Shown piece by piece: positions 35,591 through 45,059 of a DNA stretch of 64,000 nt. Position numbers and translations under genes: made by a program. Under the pieces are notes generated by a model, which was given only the letters and a program-made list of their open reading frames with translations, had not been told where the DNA came from and made no database searches. The stretch is taken from positions 310,001 to 374,000 of the forward strand of contig CAWCJC010000009.1 in assembly GCA_963795835.1 (NCBI GenBank), given 5' to 3'. Position 1 is the stretch's first letter; every line of letters begins with the position of its first letter. Source of the stretch: JALYXI01 sp963795835. Its GTDB lineage: Bacteria > Acidobacteriota > Terriglobia > Bryobacterales > Bryobacteraceae.

Positions 35591-37723
35591 CTACGAGTGG
35601 CCTTCTGTTGGCGCGGTCGGCGCGACCGCAGTGTCGCCGCCCCCTTCCAGTTTGTCCGCTTCCGCTGCGCGGCCCAGAAGGCGCAAAGCTTTTGCCGCTA
35701 CGTGCTCCGCCGTGAAGCCGAAGTTCTTCATGATTTCCTCGCCGGGGGCGGATGCGCCGTAGTGGTCGATGCCGATTTGTACACCCTCGTCGCCGGTGAA
35801 CTTGTCCCAGCCCATGGTTGCCGCCGCTTCCACGCTTACCCGCTTGCGGATCGCTTTCGGAAGAACTTGTTCGCGGTAAGCTTCATCCTGTTGAGCGAAA
35901 AGGCTCCAACAAGGGAGGCTGACCACCCTCGCTCTCACGTTGAACTCCTTGAGCTTCTCCGCGCCCTTAACGCAGAGCGCAACTTCAGAGCCGGTGCCGA
36001 TGAGAATTACTTCCGGCGCGCCGCCTTCGGCATCAGCGACGATATAGCCGCCTTGCTCCAACTTGCCGACGGATTTGCTTCGATCCAGAATTTGGATATT
36101 TTGGCGCGAGAGGATGATGCTGGTGGGCTGGTTGTGCTGAATGGCGAACGACCAAGCTTCGGCGGTCTCATTAGCGTCGGCCGGACGGATGACTGTTAAA
36201 CCGGGAATTGCTCGAAGGCCGGCAAGCTGCTCTACCGGTTCGTGCGTGGGACCATCTTCGCCTACAGCCACGCTATCGTGCGTGAAAACATAGATCAGCT
36301 TCAGGCCCATGATTGCGCCTAAGCGGACCGAAGGCTTCATGTAATCGGAGAAAACGAAGAACGTCGCGCTAAACGGAATGATCCCGCCATGGGCTGCAAT
36401 GCCGTTCACCGCCGCGCCCATGGCATGTTCACGAACGCCAAAAGCCAGGTTGCGGCCTGTATAGCCCCATTCTCCGCCCACTGCGCCGGCCGTACCAGGC
36501 CCCGCAAATTCGGCGGGTTGAAAATCGCCCATGCCTTTAAGCGCGGTGTTGGTGGAAGGGTTGAGATCGGCTGAGCCCCCGATGATATTCGGGATGTGCT
36601 TGGCTAACGCGTTTAAGACTTCCCCGCCCGCCACTCTTGTGGCCAGGGGCTTATCCTCCGGCTTCCACTTCGGCAAATCGGCGCCCCAATCGTCGGGAAG
36701 TTTGCCGGCTTGGATGCGCAGGAATTCGGCGGCTTCTTTCGGAAATTCTTTGCTGTAGGCGTCGAAGCGTTCCTGCCACGTCTTCTGCGCTTCGTCGCCG
36801 GCCGGCACAGCTTTGCGGAATTCCGCGAGAGCTGCTTCGGGAAGGAAAAATTTGTCCATGGTGGGCCAGCCGAGCGCTTTCTTGGTGGCCTGCAATTCTT
36901 CTTCGCCGAGCGGCGATCCATGCGAGCCGAATGTATCCTGCTTCTTCGGGCTGCCGTAACCGATGTGGGTACGGACCAGAAGCAGCGAGGGGCGATGCTC
37001 TTCCATCTTCGCTTCTTCAATGGCGCGCGCAACATCTTCGGTATCGTTGCCGTCGAGCACGTGACGCGTATGCCAGCCGTAAGCTTCGAAGCGGCGGGCG
37101 ACGTCTTCGGTAAAGGTGAGGTCGGTCGCGCCGGCCAGCGAGATGTGGTTCTGATCGTAAAGATAGATCAGCTTGCCCAATCGCAAGTGCCCTGCAAGCG
37201 AAGCGGCTTCGGCAGTGATGCCTTCCATCAGGTCGCCATCGCCGCAGATGCAATAGGTATAGTGATCGACAATCTCGTGGCCAGGCTTGTTGTAATGCGC
37301 GGCAAGCCAGCGCTCCGCAATCGCGAGACCCACGCCGTTGCTAAAGCCCTGGCCAAGCGGGCCGGTAGAAACTTCAACGCCCACAGTATGGCCGCGTTCC
37401 GGATGGCCCGGCGTCCGGCTCTGCCATTGGCGGAAACGTTTCAACTCTTCGAGCGGAAGTTCATAGCCTGTCAGGTGCAGCAGGCTGTACAGCAGCATGG
37501 AACCGTGCCCGGCCGAGAGTACGAAACGGTCGCGGTCCACCCAGAGCGGGTCTTTGGGATTGTGCTTCAGGAAGCGTGTCCAGAGGGTATAAGCCATGGC
37601 GGCCGCTCCCATGGGCATGCCTGGGTGTCCCGAATTCGCCTGCTGAACGCCATCGGCGGACAGTATTCGAATTGTATTAATGCACAGATCTTCCAGCTGT
37701 TCAGTTTCTTGATTGGTCGGCAC
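35591..37723 (-). CDS. tkt: Transketolase
   Basis: 710 aa, a little longer than usual with a C-terminal low-complexity tail (GGGDTAVAPTAPTEGHS). Contains GHPGMPMGAAAMAYTLW, STGPLGQGFSNGVGLAIAER, the thiamine-diphosphate motif CGDGDLMEGITAEAASLAGH, and GVREHAMGAAVNGIA. Moves two-carbon units in the pentose phosphate and Calvin-type pathways. Next to the sugar-phosphate isomerase-like gene (22 bp). Confidence 0.96.
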   Translation of the reverse strand: MPTNQETEQLEDLCINTIRILSADGVQQANSGHPGMPMGAAAMAYTLWTRFLKHNPKDPLWVDRDRFVLSAGHGSMLLYSLLHLTGYELPLEELKRFRQWQSRTPGHPERGHTVGVEVSTGPLGQGFSNGVGLAIAERWLAAHYNKPGHEIVDHYTYCICGDGDLMEGITAEAASLAGHLRLGKLIYLYDQNHISLAGATDLTFTEDVARRFEAYGWHTRHVLDGNDTEDVARAIEEAKMEEHRPSLLLVRTHIGYGSPKKQDTFGSHGSPLGEEELQATKKALGWPTMDKFFLPEAALAEFRKAVPAGDEAQKTWQERFDAYSKEFPKEAAEFLRIQAGKLPDDWGADLPKWKPEDKPLATRVAGGEVLNALAKHIPNIIGGSADLNPSTNTALKGMGDFQPAEFAGPGTAGAVGGEWGYTGRNLAFGVREHAMGAAVNGIAAHGGIIPFSATFFVFSDYMKPSVRLGAIMGLKLIYVFTHDSVAVGEDGPTHEPVEQLAGLRAIPGLTVIRPADANETAEAWSFAIQHNQPTSIILSRQNIQILDRSKSVGKLEQGGYIVADAEGGAPEVILIGTGSEVALCVKGAEKLKEFNVRARVVSLPCWSLFAQQDEAYREQVLPKAIRKRVSVEAAATMGWDKFTGDEGVQIGIDHYGASAPGEEIMKNFGFTAEHVAAKALRLLGRAAEADKLEGGGDTAVAPTAPTEGHS

Positions 37724-37768
37724 TTGTTCAGGTTAGCCGAAATGGAGGCCAATGGGAGAAGCTGAATA

Positions 37769-38971
37769 TTGGACGCTTACGCAGCTTTTCGCTCGCCGAA
37801 TTACAGATTTCTGGCCACGGCTAACCTTTTCTCAACACTCGGATTGCAGATGATCTGGGTGGCGGTGAGTTGGGACCTGTACCAGGCGACCAAATCGGCG
37901 ATGGTGCTGGGGAATGTGGGCTTGGTGCAGGTAGCTCCGTTTCTGGCTTTTGCGCTGTTCGCGGGACATATTGCGGACCGTTATGACCGGCGGCGCACCA
38001 TGCTGGTTACTCAAGTTCTATACCTGGTGGCGAGTCTGGTTCTGGTTTTTAGCGACCGGCAAGTAGCGTTGATCTACGCGGCCCTGTTTGTGACGGCGAC
38101 TGCGCGTGCGTTTCAGGGACCGGCACGGTCGGCCGCGCTGCCGCTGATTGTTCCTTTAGAATCGCTGCGCAATGCGATTACGTGGAACAGCAGCGTGCAG
38201 GAGCTGGCTTCCGTAAGCGGGCCTGCTTTGGCGGGAGTGCTGCTGGCGGCCGGCGGGAGCCGTTTAGTCTACGTGGTGCAGGCCGCTTCGGCGACCGCTG
38301 TACTGGTGTCTTTCTTTCTGTTGAAGCTCCAGGCGCGGCCGGAACCCGAGGGAGCCGTTGCAAAGCCGCCGGCCATTCAGGCGTTGGTGGAAGGCGTACG
38401 GTTCGTATGGCGCGACAAGTTGATCCTGCCGGCGATCAGTCTGGACCTTTTCGCGGTCTTGTTCGGCGGTGCGACCGCGCTGCTCCCCATCTATGCGGTG
38501 GAGATCCTGCATGGCGGCGTACACTCTCTGGCGTGGCTACGGGCCGCACCGGCTCTTGGTGCGGTCACGATGGCGTTAACCACGGCGCATCTGCCAAAGG
38601 TGAAAGCGGCGGGGCGGATGATGCTGTGGGGCGTGGCGGGGTTTGGGGCGGCCACGGTTGTCTTCGCGGTCTCGAAACACTTCTGGTTGTCGTTTGCCAT
38701 GCTGATTCTGACAGGCGCGTTCGACAACATCAGCGTTGTGTTGCGGCAGAGCCTGGTGCAGACCGAAACGCCGGACCATGTGCGCGGGCGGGTGCTGGCG
38801 GTAAACAACATCTTCATCAGTTGTTCAAACCAGTTGGGCGCGGTAGAAAGCGGCTTGGCGGCTTCATGGTTGGGCGTGGTGCCTTCCGTGGTATTCGGCG
38901 GCATGGCGACGCTCGCGATTGTCGGCGCATTCGCAGTGGCGGCGAAACCGTTGCGGCGCTGGATGCAGTGA
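37769..38971 (+). CDS. MFS exporter (EntS/DUF894-like)
   Basis: 400 aa, twelve hydrophobic segments. TTG start at 37769 preceded by GGGAGA; starts DAYAAFRSPNYRFLATANLF, typical of the EntS-like branch. The loop AGHIADRYDRRRTMLVTQV is the MFS signature between segments 2 and 3. Probably exports a small molecule; substrate unknown. Divergent from transketolase. Confidence 0.83.
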   Translation: MDAYAAFRSPNYRFLATANLFSTLGLQMIWVAVSWDLYQATKSAMVLGNVGLVQVAPFLAFALFAGHIADRYDRRRTMLVTQVLYLVASLVLVFSDRQVALIYAALFVTATARAFQGPARSAALPLIVPLESLRNAITWNSSVQELASVSGPALAGVLLAAGGSRLVYVVQAASATAVLVSFFLLKLQARPEPEGAVAKPPAIQALVEGVRFVWRDKLILPAISLDLFAVLFGGATALLPIYAVEILHGGVHSLAWLRAAPALGAVTMALTTAHLPKVKAAGRMMLWGVAGFGAATVVFAVSKHFWLSFAMLILTGAFDNISVVLRQSLVQTETPDHVRGRVLAVNNIFISCSNQLGAVESGLAASWLGVVPSVVFGGMATLAIVGAFAVAAKPLRRWMQ

Positions 38972-39054
38972 CGGACGGCTGCGGCCCCGAGACACCCTGA
39001 AGGTTCCAGAGAGCTGTTAGCTACCAAGCGATGTTCGCAGGCCAGTCCGCAGCC

Positions 39055-39108
39055 CTGGGCTATCCCTACGGACCAACGCAGAACGCGGCATCTTCCGCTC
39101 CGTCGACC
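39055..39108 (+). pseudogene. Fragment duplicated from the BNR-repeat gene
   Basis: About 50 bases here match 40516-40565 inside the sortilin/BNR-repeat gene almost base for base (shared core ATCCCTACGGA, CCAACGC, then GAACGCGGCATCTTCCGCTC), with one indel and few changes. No open frame surrounds it. It looks like the remnant of a second copy or of a rearrangement. The rest of 38972-39120 shows nothing else recognisable. Confidence 0.5.
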
Positions 39109-39121
39109 TACTTCCAACGAC

Positions 39122-39147
39122 ATGCATTGCATATACAATAAGGGAGG
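39122..39147 (+). promoter_or_regulatory. Palindrome, possible -10 and ribosome binding site of the brnTA pair
   Basis: ATGCA-T-TGCAT (39122-39132) is a perfect 11-bp palindrome. It is followed by TACAAT (39134-39139, -10-like) and AGGGAGG (39141-39147) before GTG 39151. The antitoxin of BrnTA pairs represses its own promoter, so this palindrome is a candidate operator. No convincing -35 is visible. Confidence 0.4.
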
Positions 39148-39150
39148 TTT

Positions 39151-39426
39151 GTGTTTGACTGGGATGAAAGTAATCTTCGCAAAATAAAGGTTCATCGGGT
39201 CGGCGCGGACGAGGTGGAAGAAGCATTGTCTAACGGCCCGATGCTCATTTACGAACAGGACGCCGATGGCGAAAATCGATTTGTGTATTACGGCGAGACC
39301 TGCCGCGGAAGATTGTTAGCGATTGTCTTGACCGAACGCGGCAAGAAGGTCCGGGTAATCACGGCGTATTCGCTGGATGCCGGGCAGAAGCGCGACTACC
39401 TGACCCGCCGATCAAAGGGAGAGTGA
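39151..39426 (+). CDS. brnT: BrnT-family ribonuclease toxin
   Basis: 91 aa. FDWDESNLRKIKVHRVGADE at the start and ENRFVYYGETCRGRLLAIVL ... VRVITAYSLDAGQKRDYL match BrnT (RelE-like fold RNase). The consensus W-D-x-x-K-x-x-x-N-x-x-K-H start is only partly kept (KIKVHRVG), so activity is uncertain. GTG start with a strong AGGGAGG. Overlaps the antitoxin gene (TGATG), the usual toxin-first order. Confidence 0.78.
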   Translation: MFDWDESNLRKIKVHRVGADEVEEALSNGPMLIYEQDADGENRFVYYGETCRGRLLAIVLTERGKKVRVITAYSLDAGQKRDYLTRRSKGE

Positions 39427-39740
39427 TGACGAGAAAAATAAATCAACCGATTCCAAAGCCCGCCTTCAAGAACGAGGACGAGGAAGCAAAGTGGTGGTCC
39501 GGTCCAAAAGGACGAGCGTTTCTCAAACAGCAGTCCGACGTTCCAAGAACAAAGGAGCGCGGCGGCTCCGCGCTGGTGGCAAAACTGAACCGAACGAGCA
39601 GCGTACAGATTGCTTTGCGACTACCCGCGCCCGATCTAGCACAAGCCCGCGAGATTGCCGAGCGGAAAGGCATCGGCTATCAAACGCTTCTCAAGATGCT
39701 TGTGCATGAAGGTTTACGGAAAGAAGCAGGCCGCAAATAG
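39426..39740 (+). CDS. brnA: BrnA-like antitoxin
   Basis: 104 aa from ATG 39426, overlapping the toxin stop. The C-terminal part SVQIALRLPAPDLAQAREIA ... GYQTLLKMLVHEGLRKE is a ribbon-helix-helix DNA-binding domain of the CopG/BrnA type; the N-terminal half is charged and probably wraps the toxin. Likely represses the operon through the palindrome at 39122. Confidence 0.75.
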   Translation: MTRKINQPIPKPAFKNEDEEAKWWSGPKGRAFLKQQSDVPRTKERGGSALVAKLNRTSSVQIALRLPAPDLAQAREIAERKGIGYQTLLKMLVHEGLRKEAGRK

Positions 39741-40046
39741 TGATACTTGGCGCGCAAGCCCAACCCTGATGGAGCCGATCGGAAGCCGCTATCAACCCGC
39801 CGAACTGCCGGCGAGTAAGTCTGAAATGGTTAAAGAACCTAATAGGTTCAACCCGAACTTTGCCCGGCGAAACCATGTTAGAAATATTTGGCGGGAATGG
39901 TTGTCGATTGCAGCAGGTCCCCTTTTGGTTGGTGCGTTTGAGTCGAGTTAGTTGTTTTTTCGCCGAAAACGGAAACTGGGTTGTTCAATCCGAACTCCGA
40001 ACCCAAGCCAGCCTGCTACCATAATCCAAAATTCCAATCACCCACC
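39741..40046. other. Non-coding spacer
   Basis: 306 bp without a gene I can support. A perfect 6-bp inverted repeat GAACCT-AAT-AGGTTC lies at 39835-39849. An open frame that continues past brnA in another frame (to 39951) has no start context or family-like sequence. Base composition changes to C-rich on the plus strand close to its right end. Confidence 0.5.
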
Positions 40047-43000
40047 ATGCCCCGCCTAATCCTCATCACCCTAGCCCTCACCGCCCTCACCCAAGCTCAG
40101 CCCCTTTCCCCCAACCTATATTCCGAAATGCACTGGCGCCAGATCGGCCCCCCACGCGCCGGACGCGCGCGCGCCTTGGCCGGCGTCCCCAGCCAGCCCA
40201 ACGTCTTCTACATCGGCTTCGATAACGGCGGCGTCTGGCGCTCCACCGACTACGGCTCCACCTGGGTCCCCCTCTTCGATTACCAGCCCACCGGCTCCAT
40301 CGGCGCCATCGCTGTCGCGCCTTCCGACCCCAACATCGATCTATGTCGGCAGCGGCGCCGGCATCATCCGCCCCGACCTCGCCACCGGCGATGGCGTCTA
40401 CAAATCCACCGACGCCGGCAAGACCTGGACGCACCTCGGCCTTCGCGATTCCCAGATGATCGCCAATATCGAAGTCGACCCGCGCGAACCCCAACCGCTT
40501 CTTCGTCGCCGCGCTGGGCCATCCCTACGGACCCAACGCCGAACGCGGCATCTTCCGCTCCACCGATGGCGGCCAGACATTCGAGAAAGTTCTCTACAAA
40601 GACGAATACACCAGCGGAAACGACGTCCGCATCGATCCCGCCAACCCGTCAACTCTTTACGCCGCTCTCTGGCAACAGCAGCAGGGCTTCTATGAGAACG
40701 GAGCCTTCGGCGGTACCGATGGCGGCATCTATAAATCGACAGATGGCGGCACCACCTGGAAGAAACTCGCAGGCGGACTCCCGCCCATCATTCAGGCGAA
40801 TCTCGCCATCGCCCCCAGCAACCCGAAAATCATTTACGCCACCGTAGCTGCCGGCGGCCCCGCGACCGAGACCCGCCCCACCCCTGGCCCCGATGGACGC
40901 GCTCCCCGCGGCGGCCGCGGCGGCAACATCTCCTTCTACAAGACCACCGACGGCGGTGAGCATTGGTCTCTCGCCACCGATGATGCCCGCGTCTTCGAAA
41001 CCGGCTCCACTGGCCGCCACGCCCCCGACAATCGCCCCCTCGGCCGCATCGGCGGCGGCGATCTCCCCACCATCACCGTCGATCCCAAGAACCCAAACGT
41101 GATCTACAGCTGCTCCACAGTCTTCTGGCGCACGGAAGACGCGGGCCTCACCTGGACCGCCGTCCGCGGCGCACCCGGCGGCGACGATTACCAGAAGAGC
41201 TGGGTCAACCCGTCCAACACGAACATCATCCTGCTGGTCAGCGACCAGGGCGGCGTCGTCTCCGCCAACCGCGGCGCGTCCTGGAGCAACTGGTACACCC
41301 AGCCCACCGCCGCCATGTATCACGTCACCGCTGACAACGCCTTCCCCTATCGCCTCTGCAGCGGCCAGCAGGATTCCGGTTCCGCCTGCGTGGACAGCCG
41401 CGGCATGGATGGCGAGATTACCTTCCACGACTGGCATCCCGTCGGCATCGAAGAGTACGGCGAAGCTGCGCCCGATCCCAAAAATCCCAACCTGGTCTAC
41501 GGTGGCAAAGTGTCCGTCTATAACCGCCTCACTGCGCAGAAAGCCAACGTCGGCCCGCCCGCGCCCACGCGGCGCCCAACCCCCCGCGCGCACCGTCCGC
41601 ACCCAGCCCCTCATCTGGTCGCCCAAAGATCCGAACGTGCTCTTCTACGCCACCTCCGGGGTCTGGAAAACCATCGACGGCGGCCATGCTGGGCAGCCAT
41701 CAGCGGCGACCTCACTCGCCAGACGTGGGATATCCCCGCCAACGCCGGCAAGTACGCCGCCGAAGTTACCCCCGCCGCGCAAGGCTCTGTCACCGCCCTC
41801 GCGCCCTCCCCGCTTGACGTCAACGTGCTCTGGGCCGGCACGGGCGATGGCATGATCCAGGTCACCACCAATGGCGGCCGCGAAATGGACCAACGTCACG
41901 CCGACCGGAATGAAAGCCTGGACTCGCATCTTCAATATGGATGCCGGCCACTTCGACACCAAGACGGCCTACGCCGCCGCTAACACCCTGCGCCTGGACG
42001 ACATGAATCCGCACCTCTGGCGCACACACGATGGCGGCAAGACCTGGACCGAAATCAACAACGGCATCGCGCCCGGCGCGGTGACGAACTCCATCCGCGA
42101 AGACCCGCGCAAGAAAGGCCTGCTCTATGCCGCCACGGACACGCAGGTCTGGTTCTCCTTCGACGATGGCGACAACTGGAACTCGCTCCGCCTCGACATG
42201 CCCGCCATCTCCGTCCGCGATATCCAAGTGAAGGACGACGACTCCTGCCTCTGTTCCGATCTCGTCGCCGGCACGCACGGCCGCGGCTTCTGGATTCTCG
42301 ACGACGTCACCCCGCTGCGACAGGCCGCCGACGCCGCAGCAGCGAAGAACGCGTTCCTCTTCAAACCCGCCCCCGGCGGTCCGCGTCCGCTTCGACACCA
42401 ACGACCCCACGCCCTGGCCCCCCGAACTTCCCGCCGGTGAGAATCCGCCCAACGGAGCCGTGATCGACTACTACCTGCTCGATTCGCGTAAGTGAAGCCA
42501 AACTGGAAATTCTGAATGCCGCCGGTAAAGTGGTTCGCACCTATTCGAGCGCCGACCCCGTCCGCAGCCCCCATCCCGCCACCGATCCCGTCGCCTACAA
42601 CAAGCTCTGCCAGCAAACCCCCAACGCCCCCGATTGCGCGCTGCCGCTTTACTGGCCTGCGCCCCCGCAAATCCTGAAAACCACCTCAGGTATGCACCGC
42701 TTCACCTGGGACATGCATTACGACCCGATCCCCGGTGTCTCCACCGGTCGCCGGGGCGGCGGCGATGAATCCGGAGCGGTCCCCCACCGCACCTATACCG
42801 GCGTGATGTCGCCCTGGGTAGCGCCCGGAACGTATACCGTCCGCCTGACGTCGAATGGTCAAACCACCACGCAGCCCATCACCGTCAAAATGGACCCGCG
42901 CGTCAAGATCACACCCGAAGTCCAGCGTCTCTTTGCGCTCACCACGCAAATCCAGAACGCCGCCATGGAAGCCCGCGCGAAACACACTAAGCCTTACGAC

Positions 43001-43135
43001 GACATGGCCGCCCAACTCATCGGCTGCGTTATGCCGATGCAAGGCTCGGAAATGCCTCCGACCGCGACGCAACTCGAAGCCTGCCGCAAACAGATGGCGG
43101 CCTACGCGGCTCTGAAATCAACAACGCCGAAATGA
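40047..43135 (+). pseudogene. Sortilin/VPS10-like BNR-repeat exported protein, broken by about seven one-base shifts
   Basis: Signal peptide PRLILITLALTALTQAQPL, then repeated Asp-box units (VWRSTDYGSTW, VYKSTDAGKTW, IFRSTDGGQTF, IYKSTDGGTTW, LWRTHDGGKTW). A C-terminal domain has GLLYAATDTQVWFSFDDG, GTHGRGFWILDD and TYTVRLTSNGQTTTQPITVK. The coding frame moves at about 40338, 40490, 41567, 41687, 41878, 42375 and 42490 (six extra bases, one missing). Correction gives 1027 aa, the usual size of this large exported beta-propeller family in Acidobacteriota. No internal stop lies in the correct frame of any segment, so error is more likely than true decay. Function of the family unknown; overlaps the GDT1 gene by 4 bp. 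Confidence 0.75.
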
Positions 43136-43722
43136 TCCCGATTCTGCTAGCCACCTACGGAGCCGTCTTCGTTGCCGAAATCGTCGGCGACAAACTGCTC
43201 TACACCACGGGTGTGCTCGCCACGCGCTACCGCACGGTCCCCATCATGCTCGGCATGATGGTCGCGTTCATGGCGAAGATGGCGGTAGCCGTTGCGGTCG
43301 GCAGCGCCATTGGGAAACTGCCCCCGCTCTTGGTCGCGGCCCTCACAGCGGCCAGCTTCATCGGCGTCGCCATCACGCTCTGGCGCAAGCCCGTCGAACG
43401 CTCGCAATCGGAAATCGACCGGCGCTATGCCCGTGCCGCCATGGTCTCCTTCGCCGCCATCTTCTTCTCCGAATGGGGCGACGTCGGCCAGATCACCGCC
43501 GCCGCCATGGCCGCCCGCTTTGGCGCACCCGTTGTCGTTTGGTTCGGTGCGGTCGCTGCCATGGTCACCAAAGGCGTGCTTGCCGCTTCCATCGGTGCCG
43601 GCGTCCGCCAATGGATCGTCTCCCGCATTCCCCCGAAGGCTGTGCGCTATGTAGGTGTCAGTGCCCTGCTGGTACTGGGGTTGTTGTCGGTTCTGGAGAC
43701 TCTGACCGAAGGACATGCCTAA
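43132..43722 (+). CDS. TMEM165/GDT1 (UPF0016) family cation transporter
   Basis: 196 aa, six membrane segments. The two family motifs are VAEIVGDKLLYT (about residue 15) and FFSEWGDVGQIT (about 110), each an E-x-G-D core. Known members exchange Mn2+ or Ca2+ for protons. Starts inside the previous stop (ATGA) and its 3' end overlaps the converging MFS gene by 65 bp. Confidence 0.85.
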   Translation: MIPILLATYGAVFVAEIVGDKLLYTTGVLATRYRTVPIMLGMMVAFMAKMAVAVAVGSAIGKLPPLLVAALTAASFIGVAITLWRKPVERSQSEIDRRYARAAMVSFAAIFFSEWGDVGQITAAAMAARFGAPVVVWFGAVAAMVTKGVLAASIGAGVRQWIVSRIPPKAVRYVGVSALLVLGLLSVLETLTEGHA

Positions 43723-44860
43723 GCCGAAAGAACATCACCGCCGCCCCCAACTGCAGCGCCACCCCGAACCACACCAAAGCGGGTAGCGACCGCGAATACA
43801 ACGCGCCCATCACCAAGCTCCCCAAAAACCACATCACCCCGTAGACCCCGTTAAACGCGCCGAATGCACCCCCGCGCTTGTTCATCGAGACCACAGTCGC
43901 AATGCCAGACCGCAAACACGCGTCCTGTGCCCCTAACCCTGTAGCCCAGCAAGCTACTGCCGCGATTGCGCCCGCCGCGCCACCTAGAAAGCCGAACGGA
44001 AGTGCCAGAAGGGAGATCAGGATTCCGAATACCAGAGTATTCAAACCAAAGCGGTCGAACAGGCGGCCGAAGAGCAGCGCCGTTAAGCCGTTTACGCCCA
44101 TCGCCCCCGCATACAGCAGCGGAATCGCGGCGGGAGTAAAGAAGTGATTGCTCTGAAACCGGTAAGCCAGTAGCGGGAAATCGACGAATCCGCACGCCAG
44201 CAACCCCGCCGCCGCCACATAAATCCAAAACACACGCGGCAGCACCTGGCTCGTCGTCACCTTGCGCTTGCCGGTTCGCTCCGGGTTCAAAACACGAGCC
44301 ATGGTCAACGCAACCAATGTCCCGATCGCCGGAAACACCAGCCACAAAAATCCCGGCCCGAAGTGATGATTGCGCGCGACAGCCGCCACCATCAGCAGCG
44401 GCCCAATTACCGCCCCCGTCTGGTCCATGATCGAATGCAGCCCAAACCCCCATCCATGCCCCACCTCCTCGGTCGCGCCCGAAAGCAACACATCGCGCGC
44501 CGGCCCGCGCATCGCCTTCCCAGTTCGTTCCGCAATAATCAGAATCGCGGCGGTCTGCCAGTTCTGCGCAAACGCCAGCGCCGGCACCGCGATCACGTTC
44601 ATCGCGTACCCGCTAAACGTAATCGCCCAGTAAGCCCCGCTTTTATCCGCGAATCTCCCCGAGAAAAACCGCAGACTCGCGCCCAGCATCTCGCCCAGCC
44701 CCGCAATCAGCGCCACCTGAAAGGCGGTCGCGCCCAGGTCTTTCAAATACGGCCCGATAATGCTGTGCGCGCCCTCGTAAGTCATGTCCGCGAACAGACT
44801 CACGATTCCCAAACACACGATGAACCGCAACGCCGAAGCGCGCTTGTCCGAACTCACCAT
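43658..44860 (-). CDS. MFS transporter
   Basis: 400 aa from ATG 44860. Twelve hydrophobic segments, MFS loop FFSGRFADKSGAYWAITF and FERLFDRFG-like second loop (LFGRLFDRFGLNTLVF). Begins VSSDKRASALRFIVCLGIVS, with DMTYEGAHSIIGPYLKDLGA, characteristic of a clade of uncharacterised MFS proteins. The start overlaps the stop of a small exported ORF (TAATG). C-terminal tail is Pro/Thr-rich. Confidence 0.83.
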   Translation of the reverse strand: MVSSDKRASALRFIVCLGIVSLFADMTYEGAHSIIGPYLKDLGATAFQVALIAGLGEMLGASLRFFSGRFADKSGAYWAITFSGYAMNVIAVPALAFAQNWQTAAILIIAERTGKAMRGPARDVLLSGATEEVGHGWGFGLHSIMDQTGAVIGPLLMVAAVARNHHFGPGFLWLVFPAIGTLVALTMARVLNPERTGKRKVTTSQVLPRVFWIYVAAAGLLACGFVDFPLLAYRFQSNHFFTPAAIPLLYAGAMGVNGLTALLFGRLFDRFGLNTLVFGILISLLALPFGFLGGAAGAIAAVACWATGLGAQDACLRSGIATVVSMNKRGGAFGAFNGVYGVMWFLGSLVMGALYSRSLPALVWFGVALQLGAAVMFFRLRHVLRSESPEPTTTPVPAGH

Positions 44861-45003
44861 TACTTCAGCCAGCCAAGCGACACCAGGAATTTGTCCACCA
44901 CCGCCGAAAGCGAAAGCTTCACATCCCCATTTTCCCTGTACACGTGCGTTTCCTGTCCAAACCCCGCGCAAGTGAACACCAAGAGCAACCAGAATGCCCG
45001 CAT
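44860..45003 (-). CDS. Small exported peptide upstream of the MFS gene
   Basis: 47 aa: a signal-like start (RAFWLLLVFTCAGFGQ) and a short polar body (THVYRENGDVKLSLSAVVDK, then FLVSLGWLK). Its TAA overlaps the MFS ATG (TAATG), indicating translational coupling. Divergent from the TonB receptor gene. No family recognised; could also be a leader peptide. Confidence 0.5.
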   Translation of the reverse strand: MRAFWLLLVFTCAGFGQETHVYRENGDVKLSLSAVVDKFLVSLGWLK

Positions 45004-45059
45004 CCGTCTAACCTAACGTATTTGCGGTTCACACTCGAACGGTATATAAAGTGAAACCA

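Noticed and set aside
39655..39951. Open frame continuing beyond brnA
   Set aside because: No ribosome binding site or recognisable protein pattern; the first part is a shadow of brnA.
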